A DNA stretch of 64,000 nucleotides, from positions 62,001-126,000 of the forward strand of contig BPJV01000011.1 of assembly GCA_026004795.1 (NCBI GenBank), written 5' to 3'. The position numbers were made by a program, and so were the translations under genes. The stretch is from Pirellulaceae bacterium (GTDB lineage: Bacteria > Planctomycetota > Planctomycetia > Pirellulales > Pirellulaceae). Every line of letters starts with the position of its first letter. Within the stretch, counting starts at the first letter, position 1. This document shows positions 57,302-64,000 of the stretch, piece by piece. A model generated the notes under the pieces. That model was not told the origin of the DNA. It saw only the letters and a program-made list of their open reading frames with translations, and searched no databases.

Positions 57302-58603
57302 TCAACGCCGTGAGGTCAACTCCACTTCCATCTCCACCCGCTCACCGCCGCGGAAAACGACGATCGGCAAGGGTTCACCGATCGGAGATTGCTGGACGAT
57401 CTCGGCAAACTCCGCCGGGCCGTCGATCGGTTGTCCATTGAATTCGACGATCAGATCACCGACTTGCAGCCCGGCTTTCTCTCCTGGATACCCTGGAACC
57501 AAACGATTGACCATCGCTCCGCGCGTTCGCCCTAACCCGATTTGACGGGCCACCGCATAAGGGACCTTAGCTGTTCCTACCCCGATAAATGCGCGGCGTA
57601 CTTCTCCGTACTCCAACAACTCGCTCATAATCCACTTTGCCCGGTCGATGGGAATGGCGAACCCGATCCCCTGGAACGCCCCGGTACGAGTGGAGATGGC
57701 CGTGTTGATACCAATCACTCGTCCGTCTAAATCCAACAACGGGCCACCCGAATTACCGGGATTGATGGCCGCATCGGTCTGGATGAACTGGCCGGTGACG
57801 ACGCTGGAAAGCTGCCGATAGCGCCCAGTTCCACTGATGATGCCGGCGCTGACCGAAGAATCCAAAGTAAACGGGCTACCGATCGCCAACACCCAATCCC
57901 CCACGTGCAAATCGCGGGAACTGCCGAGATCGGCCATCGGTAATCGCTCCTCGGTATCCAAGCGGATGATGGCCAGGTCGCTTCGCGGATCGGACTTCGT
58001 CTCGCGAACTCCAAATTCACGCCCGTCAGGCAGGCGCACTTCAATTCGCGTCGCCTCCTCGATCACATGGTGATTGGTCAGTACGATTCCGTCCTCGGAA
58101 ACGATGACTCCCGATCCCACACTGTCGAAAACTTGTTCGTCGGAACCGCCGATAACATCGAGAATTGGTGAATCGGATTGTTCACGCGTGCGACAGAGGA
58201 TTTTCACCACCGAAGGCATGGCCTTCTCGGCGGCCAAGCGAAAGGCGAGCGACATGTCGCGGGCACGAGCCACTGCTTGCCGCGCCAATTCCTCGCGCCG
58301 TGGTGCTGCCAGTGATAGAGCGTCGTCCGGCAGGGAAGTTTCGCGGTCCTTCCCCAACTTGGCGCTGGCCGTCCCTCCGTCATCGGCCGAGCTCTGGGGC
58401 TCAGAGGATGAGGCGTCCACGTCCGACTCGTGGGAATCGAGCTCCGGTTGATCAGAACCGTCGTCGACCGAGTTGGGAGCCACCGCGCTAGCGGCGGTAG
58501 ACGGTGCTTGTCCCCACGCGGAGTGGGCACCGCAGACCAGGCCTGCCGTCAAGGCGCAAAACCCCAGTTGCCACATCGCCGAATCACGCTTGATACGGAT
58601 CAC
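57302..58603 (-). CDS. HtrA/DegP-like periplasmic serine protease with one PDZ domain
   Basis: A 433-residue exported trypsin-type protease. After the signal segment (MWQLGFCALTAGLVCGAHSAWG) comes an acidic, probably disordered linker, then the protease domain with the catalytic triad His179 (LTNHHVIEEA), Asp209 (PRSDLAIIRLD) and Ser285 (INPGNSGGPLLD). One PDZ domain (GAMVNRLVPGYPGEKAGLQVGDLIVEFNGQPID) follows. DegP relatives degrade or refold damaged envelope proteins. The frame is open to 58708, but GTG 58603 has a GAGGAGAGG site directly upstream and gives a normal signal peptide. It is the first gene of an operon with the giant propeller protein. Confidence 0.92.
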   Translation of the reverse strand: MIRIKRDSAMWQLGFCALTAGLVCGAHSAWGQAPSTAASAVAPNSVDDGSDQPELDSHESDVDASSSEPQSSADDGGTASAKLGKDRETSLPDDALSLAAPRREELARQAVARARDMSLAFRLAAEKAMPSVVKILCRTREQSDSPILDVIGGSDEQVFDSVGSGVIVSEDGIVLTNHHVIEEATRIEVRLPDGREFGVRETKSDPRSDLAIIRLDTEERLPMADLGSSRDLHVGDWVLAIGSPFTLDSSVSAGIISGTGRYRQLSSVVTGQFIQTDAAINPGNSGGPLLDLDGRVIGINTAISTRTGAFQGIGFAIPIDRAKWIMSELLEYGEVRRAFIGVGTAKVPYAVARQIGLGRTRGAMVNRLVPGYPGEKAGLQVGDLIVEFNGQPIDGPAEFAEIVQQSPIGEPLPIVVFRGGERVEMEVELTSRR

Positions 58604-59234
58604 GTCCTCTCCTCGCTGCTGAAACTCCCACAACCACCGGCCCCGCCCCAACAGGCTGTTGGCTACGAACCGAATTCGGCTCCGTTGACGGCAACTTAAA
58701 CGATGCAAACAATCCGGTATCCGGAGGCGATCAGCTCGTCCCTCGTTCTTCCCTCGGACAGCCTGGTTGAGCCAACTGGTTACAGCTCACTAAAGTGCCT
58801 ATCCGGTTCGCCTGCAATAAACGCTCATCTGTCGTCATTGTAGTCTAGCGGTCTCCCGCAAGGGACGCCAAGCTAAGTGGGGGCGATGGGCCGTAGGTAC
58901 ACGGAAAAAAGGTAGCAGATCGACACGCGAGCTCGACTGGACAAGCCGTTTGAAGCAAGCGGCGATCACTTCGCCGAACGACTTCTCCCCGGCAGACGCT
59001 AGCATCGACTATTGGGCATCGGCGGCTCGTTCGAGTCCGTGGACGGCCCCAATGGCACGAAGGATAGTGGGTCAAGCATCACTAGCTACGGTTGGCCCCC
59101 CGCGCGGCAACCCGGTGCCGTCCGCGCGAATGTCGCTACATGCATCGCCACTGCCCCTCGCCTACCTACCGCTGGCGTGAAAAATGGGGGGAGAGATGCC
59201 GTGGCGCAGGAAAGGCGACGAGAACGGAGGGGTG
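58604..59234. other. Gene-free stretch upstream of the protease operon
   Basis: About 630 bases between the start of the HtrA-like gene and the end of the gene at 59235. It should contain the protease promoter on minus, but no consensus elements were recognised. Short plus frames such as 58950-59180 have no supporting features. Confidence 0.45.
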
Positions 59235-59729
59235 TTATTGAGCAGTGGGTACGCCGCTTCCCAATTGGGCCAGTACCTGTAGGACGCCATTGAGATGGGC
59301 CAACCGAGGGCCAAACCGATCGACGAATTCATTGAGCATGAAATCGCCCTCCATTAAGTACTCCTCGTTGTCTTCCACCTCGCGAGTCAGCGTTTCCAAG
59401 AACTCGGCTTGCACTTTCGACAACGCCTCGGCAGCGCGCCGACAGGCTCGCGCCAATCGTGGGTTGGCTTCCTTCCATTGCTGGAGTTCCGCATTCCGCT
59501 GCTTTTGCACGGAGACCGTCGCTTGGACCAGCTGCTCCAACATTTCGTTCTGCTTGCGTTGCATCACAGCGATTTGGTGGAGCAACGTCACCATCGACTC
59601 CATCGGATTGCTAGCATTGACCGCAGGAGCCGGGTCAGCGGAAACGTCGATTCGAAATACTGAGGTGTAGTCTTGCGAATCGCTCACGATAATCTCCAGT
59701 AGCTGCTCGAGTTTGACACTTCTTAGCAT
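59235..59729 (-). CDS. Coiled-coil protein of unknown function
   Basis: A 164-residue soluble product, strongly helical: a coiled-coil-like stretch (MVTLLHQIAVMQRKQNEMLEQLVQATVSVQKQRNAELQQW) and a charged C-terminal helical part (SKVQAEFLETLTREVEDNEEYLMEGDFMLNEFVDRFGPRLAHLNGVLQVLAQLG). No signal peptide, membrane span or known domain. ATG 59729 (MLRSVKLEQ) is preferred to the frame start at 59762. Its regular helical composition argues for a real gene. It is divergent from the gene at 60026, and function is unknown. Confidence 0.72.
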   Translation of the reverse strand: MLRSVKLEQLLEIIVSDSQDYTSVFRIDVSADPAPAVNASNPMESMVTLLHQIAVMQRKQNEMLEQLVQATVSVQKQRNAELQQWKEANPRLARACRRAAEALSKVQAEFLETLTREVEDNEEYLMEGDFMLNEFVDRFGPRLAHLNGVLQVLAQLGSGVPTAQ

Positions 59730-60025
59730 TGTTAGCGTAGACGCGCAAGTAGTATGAGGCACGCTACTTTACTGCGATCTATGCGGACAAAATCCTTCGC
59801 TGCGGCATGCTGTCCGGCAACAGTCAGTATAGTCGATAGACGGCTGGCGTCGAGGAATTTGTAGCGAGCGCGCGGTTTGGGAGGGAGGATCCAAATCGGA
59901 AGGGCGCAGAACCGGCCTCTCCGTTAAAGTCGTTACGCCCATGGGCCCGAAAAGAGAGTTGCAGCGATTGAAAACCTACAGCCACAGGCTTGGTATTTTG
60001 CCTATTCGCACCGTAGTGGGGGCCC

Positions 60026-60565
60026 ATGTCCGATCCGATTGGTTTTCTCTCCGTGCGGCGTCATCCGGAGCATGGTTACTTTGGCGGCTACCTGATTGTC
60101 AACGCGTTGGCCCGCCCGCTGGAGTTCCATTGTACGATGCCCGTACGGCCAACTCGTGCTCAACAGCTCCTCTATGGCCACACGCTGGACGACTTTCTGT
60201 GTGGGGAACAGATTGCCGTCGCGATGTACCACAAGGCGAAGCTGAAGCCCACTTGGGTGTTTACCGACTGCCACGCGGCCCTGGCTGGAGAAGCCGCCTT
60301 GGCCAATACGCGCTTCGTCTACCTGGACACCTCGTCGGAACTGGCCGAATCGGCGGGGGTGCTGGCCAGCCCGGGGGGTCGGTTGCCCATGCGACCACTG
60401 CGAGTGGGCCAGCACAAACTGCACGTACTGGCCGACAGCCCAGCGACGCCGGAGGATCTGGAAGCGTGCCTCGCCGGATTGGCCAAATACTTTGAATTGA
60501 CCGAGCCGTTCCAGCGGGTGTTAGACGCCCTCCGAGAGGCCCATCCGGTGACCAGAGCGGCGTGA
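60026..60565 (+). CDS. Conserved-looking protein of unknown function upstream of a SNF2 helicase
   Basis: A 179-residue soluble product with a compact globular composition: SDPIGFLSVRRHPEHGYFGGYLIVNALARPLEFHCTMPVRPTRAQQLLYGHTLDDFLCGEQIAVAMYHKAKLKP at the N-terminus and a helical end. Two histidines and two cysteines in the first half might bind metal, but no known motif is formed. No signal peptide or membrane span. The SNF2 helicase gene starts 106 bases downstream on the same strand, so the two may be cotranscribed. No family is recognised. Confidence 0.72.
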   Translation: MSDPIGFLSVRRHPEHGYFGGYLIVNALARPLEFHCTMPVRPTRAQQLLYGHTLDDFLCGEQIAVAMYHKAKLKPTWVFTDCHAALAGEAALANTRFVYLDTSSELAESAGVLASPGGRLPMRPLRVGQHKLHVLADSPATPEDLEACLAGLAKYFELTEPFQRVLDALREAHPVTRAA

Positions 60566-60671
60566 GCGCGTACCACACGTCGGTCGGTCACCGCATCGTC
60601 TGGCGTCAATTGGAACCCCAAGTCCCGACAACCATCCATGGGCATGGATCCACGACAAGGAGTTTTTTTTG

Positions 60672-62474
60672 GTGAGCAGTGACGGGGTTGCCTTTCACAG
60701 CCGTTGGGACGAAGGGGAAGCGTCGCTGTCCGTCGGCATGTTTGCCACCGGTTGGCAACATCAGTTGGCGCGAACCGAAATCGAGTTCTTTTCGCCCCTG
60801 CAACTTCCCGGATCCGACGAGGCAGCGAAAGTCGTCTCCGTTCGTTTTCAATCGCCGCGCCCCAAAGTGGTGAGCGTTCCCTTTCCCGAGGGGGACGCTT
60901 TTCAGCCTGCGGACAAACCACCGACAACCGAGGTGGAACCATGTGTGGCTTCGTCGGCCCAGCAAGCTTGCCAGCAGCGGCGGCCAGGCGATCAGCAGGA
61001 ACAGCGTCCCCGTCGACGTACTCGGATCCGTCCTCCCGCGGATGTGGTCAAACTCGAGGATCGCCTATTCTTCATCCTGCAACCTCCTTTGGAGGTGATG
61101 GCAGCAGCCAATCGCCTCGATTTCCCCTTTGAACCATTCCCCTACCAACTCGACGGCATCGCTTTCTTGTTTCCCCGCGAGACGGCCATACTGGCCGACG
61201 AAATGGGCTTGGGCAAGACCATGCAGGCCATCACCGCCATCCGCATGCTCCTCCTTTCCCGCCAATTGCGCAACGTATTGCTCGTATGCCCCAAACCGCT
61301 GGTCACCAACTGGGTCCGCGAATTCCGCCTGTGGGCACCGGAGATTCCCGTGACGGTCATCGAGGGAGATGCCGCCCGCAGAAATTGGATTTGGCAACAA
61401 GCCAATGCGCCGGTGCGAATCGCCAACTATGAATTGTTGATGCGCGACCATGAAATCATCGAATCCAGCGGCGCCCATTTCGACCTTGTCGTGCTCGATG
61501 AAGCCCAGCGCATCAAGAATCGCAACAGCACGACGGCGCAAATCGCCCGTAGTCTACCGCGCTCGCGAAGCTGGGCTTTGACCGGTACTCCAATCGAAAA
61601 CTCCGTAGACGACCTGGTGCATATCTTTGAATTTTTGCACCCAGGGTATCTACATACCGGCATGAAGCTGAAAAGCATTCGTCAGGCGACACGCGATCAC
61701 ATCATTCGTCGCACCAAAGATCAAGTGCTGACCGAAATGCCTCCCAAGTTATTCCGCGATGAGGAGCTAGCGCTTACTCCTGAACAACAAGGCACCTATC
61801 ACATGGCCGAGAAAGAAGGGGTGGTGCAATTGGAGGAAATGGGCGAGACGTTGACGATCCAGCATGTGTTCGAGCTGGTCCTGCGGCTGAAACAAATCTG
61901 TAACTTCGATCCGTCGACCGGCGCCAGTTGCAAGCTGGAGCGTCTGGAAGCCGACTTGGAAGAAATCGCCGCCAGTGGCAAAAAGGCGATCGTCTTCAGC
62001 CAATGGGTGGAGACGCTCGAACGTCTGGCATTGCATCTCGATCGCTTCGGACCGATGCAGTATCACGGACGAGTGCCCAGCAAGCAACGGGATGCAGTGA
62101 TTCAACAGTTCCGCGAAGATCCCAGCAAACACGTCATCCTGATGAGCTATGGTGCCGGAAGTGTCGGCTTGAACCTGCAATTCTGCGAGTATGTGTTCCT
62201 GTTCGACCGCTGGTGGAATCCGGCCGTCGAGGATCAAGCGATCAATCGCGCGCATCGGATCGGAGCCGCTGGGCCGGTCACCGTTACCCGCATGATGGCC
62301 GCCGAAACGATCGAACAGCGCATCCACGAAGTCTTGGAAGAGAAACGCCAGCTATTCAACGAACTGTTCGCCGATTCGACCGGGGTGCCCAAGCATGCTG
62401 GATTGAGCCGGGAAGAGGTGTTCGGCCTGTTCAACCTCAACATCCCTCGCTCGAATCGTAAAGAGGCCGCCTGA
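60672..62474 (+). CDS. SNF2-family DEAD-like ATPase/helicase
   Basis: A 600-residue double-stranded-DNA translocase of the SNF2/Rad54 superfamily. The N-terminal 120 residues have no recognised domain and end in a basic Arg-rich linker. The helicase core has motif I ADEMGLGKTMQA (about 175-186), motif Ia VCPKPLVTNW, motif II LDEAQRIKN (DEAQ at 276-279), motif III ALTGTPIEN, and in the second RecA domain VFSQWVETLERL, LMSYGAGSVGLNLQF and NPAVEDQAINRAHRIG. Such proteins remodel protein-DNA complexes. The GTG at 60672 follows AAGGAG at nine bases, and the adjacent TTG at 60669 is an alternative. Upstream is the unknown gene at 60026, which may be a partner. No methylase or restriction gene is near. 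Confidence 0.92.
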   Translation: MSSDGVAFHSRWDEGEASLSVGMFATGWQHQLARTEIEFFSPLQLPGSDEAAKVVSVRFQSPRPKVVSVPFPEGDAFQPADKPPTTEVEPCVASSAQQACQQRRPGDQQEQRPRRRTRIRPPADVVKLEDRLFFILQPPLEVMAAANRLDFPFEPFPYQLDGIAFLFPRETAILADEMGLGKTMQAITAIRMLLLSRQLRNVLLVCPKPLVTNWVREFRLWAPEIPVTVIEGDAARRNWIWQQANAPVRIANYELLMRDHEIIESSGAHFDLVVLDEAQRIKNRNSTTAQIARSLPRSRSWALTGTPIENSVDDLVHIFEFLHPGYLHTGMKLKSIRQATRDHIIRRTKDQVLTEMPPKLFRDEELALTPEQQGTYHMAEKEGVVQLEEMGETLTIQHVFELVLRLKQICNFDPSTGASCKLERLEADLEEIAASGKKAIVFSQWVETLERLALHLDRFGPMQYHGRVPSKQRDAVIQQFREDPSKHVILMSYGAGSVGLNLQFCEYVFLFDRWWNPAVEDQAINRAHRIGAAGPVTVTRMMAAETIEQRIHEVLEEKRQLFNELFADSTGVPKHAGLSREEVFGLFNLNIPRSNRKEAA

Positions 62475-62986
62475 GCGCCCCACGTCGAACCGGCAGCCCT
62501 CTCGCGGAAATAGCTACTTCATTGCCCTTTCATCTTCGCGCACATCGCATTGCTATTCCGCCCGTGTCGTGCACCAGTGCCGACGATCGCCGGCACGGAT
62601 ACACGCATGCCTTTGCGGAAGAACCGATCCCCGGTAGATGGGAGATCGCCAGCAACTCAGCCAGCGCCGGTGGCTCGCCAGCCAAGAGGTGGCGTCGGCT
62701 GGCCATCACCACTTCCGCTTGCCGCCGAAAAGCGTCACCAGCACAATATATACCCTTACCAAATACCAAATGACATGGTCAGTTCTCCACCTCCGGGGAA
62801 AGACTGGCGCAGCACTTTCGAAACGTCACCCGCCCCAAAGGTAAAAATAAACCAATGCGCGTTCGCTCTTCAGCCATGAACGTCGCAACATCCGTAGATG
62901 CCGATGATCCGCGGTGCGATGGCAAGTCGCCCGCCGCAACGATGCCGAAAAGCTAGAACAGGCGGTAGATCCGTCAGAATGATTTT
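62475..62986. other. Gene-free stretch before the promoter of the last gene
   Basis: About 510 bases with no supported gene, RNA or repeat. The region just downstream of the helicase gene shows no clear hairpin terminator. Confidence 0.45.
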
Positions 62987-63015
62987 TTTGACACGGGAAT
63001 ATCGATTTGCTATAA
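62987..63015 (+). promoter_or_regulatory. Near-consensus sigma-70-like promoter
   Basis: TTGACA (62987-62992), a spacer of exactly 17 bases, and TATAAA (63010-63015), five of six to TATAAT. A T-run precedes the -35. Transcription would start near 63022 and give a leader of about 180 bases before the ATG at 63202. This is the best promoter match in the window. Confidence 0.75.
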
Positions 63016-63201
63016 ACGATCCATGGCGGAACGACACGATCCCCTGATCAAAACCGTGGTGACAGCAGACAAATGTTCCTGCATCATCGCACGGTTCCGA
63101 AAACGTTGGTGACGGTCACCCGCAAGCTCATCTCATGCAACGTCTCTCCCTCCGATCGAAGGGCTTGTACGTTTCTTTTCTGTTACCCACAAGGAGAGCG
63201 A

Positions 63202-64000
63202 ATGATGAGTTGCAAGCACCATTTTTGGCAGGCGAGTGTGGTAGGGACCGCCATCTTCTGCATGGCACTGCTCGGCCAGGCCCAGGAGCCAGGGCAAGTC
63301 GGCGAAGACAACCAAGCGCAATTAGGAACTGGTCCCGACGGCCACGGCACAAAGGGCTACGGTGACGAGGGTTATGGAGCGAAGGGCTACGGCGCCGAGG
63401 GCTATGGAGCAGGCTATGGGTTTGGTGACTACGGTGGATCAGGCATGGGACTAGCTCCTGGCGTGGCGGCCTACGGCGGTGAGGGGTATGGAGGTGCTGG
63501 CTACGGTGGCTATGGCATGGGTGGCTATGGAGCGTTACCGGACATGGGATCTGGAAGGCATCGGGTCCGCCGTTTCCCGCCACCGAAAGCCACTCCCGCT
63601 TGGATGAACTTTGCGGCTGCCGAGAACCAATCGCAGGAAGAAGCCTGGGCAGTGTTGTTTGAAGAGGTTTCTCTGAACCTGGGCGCCAAAGGCCTGACTC
63701 TCCAGCAAGTGTTGCAGAATCTGAGCGAATCGGCGGGCGTTGGCATTACTGTCAACAAGCAGGAATTGGACATGTTGGGAGTCGATCCGGAAATGCCGAT
63801 CGACGGCGCCAGCATCCCGCGGATGCGGTTGTACCAAGCATTGCGATGGTTGCTCGATCCACTCGATCTGACCTACCGCGTGCATTCCTGGGGGATCGAA
63901 ATCACCTCCGTGGAGGGCGCCGAGGCGGATCCAACGGTAATCGATTACGACTTGGGCCTGGTGCTCGAGGATTCGTCGGATTTTGCAAGTTTGTACGAAG
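63202..64000 (+). CDS. Exported GYG-repeat protein with secretin/TonB short N-domain (3' end outside window)
   Basis: The first 266 residues of a gene cut by the right edge. A signal peptide (WQASVVGTAIFCMALLGQAQ) is followed by a segment of Gly-Tyr repeats at about 52-110 (KGYGDEGYGAKGYG and so on). A domain similar to the short N-domain of secretins and TonB receptors comes next: LGAKGLTLQQVLQNLSESAGVGITVNKQELDMLGVDPEMPIDG...LRWLLDPLDLTYRVHSWGIEIT. The ribosome site AAGGAG precedes the ATG pair (63202 or 63205). The repeat may form a flexible surface-exposed segment. Whether a secretin channel domain follows cannot be seen. A near-consensus promoter lies about 180 bases upstream, so expression is probably strong. 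Confidence 0.85.
   Translation, partial: MMSCKHHFWQASVVGTAIFCMALLGQAQEPGQVGEDNQAQLGTGPDGHGTKGYGDEGYGAKGYGAEGYGAGYGFGDYGGSGMGLAPGVAAYGGEGYGGAGYGGYGMGGYGALPDMGSGRHRVRRFPPPKATPAWMNFAAAENQSQEEAWAVLFEEVSLNLGAKGLTLQQVLQNLSESAGVGITVNKQELDMLGVDPEMPIDGASIPRMRLYQALRWLLDPLDLTYRVHSWGIEITSVEGAEADPTVIDYDLGLVLEDSSDFASLYE
63352..63531 (+). repeat. Imperfect tandem repeat encoding Gly-Tyr-Gly units
   Basis: Variants of a 9-base unit (GGC TAC GGC / GGG TAT GGA) recur in frame about a dozen times across 180 bases, coding GYG separated by one to three residues. Codon variants differ between units, so the repeat is old rather than a recent expansion. Confidence 0.8.

Noticed and set aside
63352-63531. GYG repeat as a CRISPR-like or satellite array
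   Set aside because: The units are in-frame coding repeats with variable spacing and no unique spacers.
1-64000. tRNA, rRNA, CRISPR arrays, insertion sequences and phage genes
   Set aside because: I looked for T-arm-like sequence, regularly spaced repeats, transposase motifs and integrase motifs and found none that held up; a tRNA or covariance-model search would be needed to exclude short RNA genes.

Overview
The window reads as a piece of a GC-rich planctomycete chromosome (Planctomycetota, probably a Pirellulales-type organism). This is inferred from lineage-typical families: a DUF1559 major-pilin-like protein followed by a small lipoprotein, a PSCyt/PSD1 cytochrome protein, a PmoA/DUF6807 protein, a CxPxR sulfatase, very large PQQ-propeller and secretin proteins, a Ser/Thr kinase with the long planctomycete N-terminal region, and an ECF sigma factor. 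No rRNA, tRNA, CRISPR array, insertion sequence or phage module was recognised. Coding density is moderate, with several gene-free stretches of 0.3-1 kb.

Layout. 1-5.9 kb: a Ser/Thr kinase fused to a STAND-type ATPase (cut by the left edge), transketolase, and an ECF sigma factor followed directly by a single-pass membrane protein. 6.6-8.2 kb: a DUF1559/lipoprotein cassette with a good promoter and a terminator. 9-16.5 kb: a TPR protein, a MacB/Lol-like ABC exporter pair, a small membrane protein and two tandem secreted paralogues. 16.7-27.2 kb: recG, a SAM methyltransferase, a divergent ~2000-residue STAND/GAF/histidine-kinase/receiver hybrid, and hisH. 27.4-36.5 kb: mostly catabolic and envelope genes: sulfatase, class IV aminotransferase, group II PLP decarboxylase, DUF6807 protein, DUF5658-like membrane protein, enolase-superfamily enzyme, YugP-like membrane protease and a DUF2905 protein. 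36.6-45.2 kb: a possible zinc-binding anti-sigma-like protein, a secretin-like protein with no pilus or secretion partners nearby, a UvrC-half nuclease and a large unknown exported protein. 45.2-52.2 kb: a PSD1 cytochrome protein, a frameshifted sodium:solute symporter, a small exported protein and a terpene-cyclase-repeat protein broken by two frameshifts. 52.7-58.6 kb: HtrA-like protease and a 1500-residue PQQ-propeller protein in one operon. 59.2-64 kb: two unknown proteins, a SNF2 helicase, and the start of a GYG-repeat plus secretin/TonB short-N-domain protein behind a near-consensus promoter.

The best candidate for an undescribed system is at 19.0-26.5 kb. A methyltransferase with features of the family annotated as 3-hydroxypalmitate methyl ester (PhcB-like) synthases is divergent from a giant hybrid sensor kinase whose N-terminal kinase domain has lost its catalytic residues. 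This recalls the phcB/phcS signal-synthase and sensor arrangement of Ralstonia, but the link is inference. Other notable points are divergent genes whose start codons share one CATG, three single-base frameshifts within 2.5 kb, and perfect hairpins at convergent gene ends.
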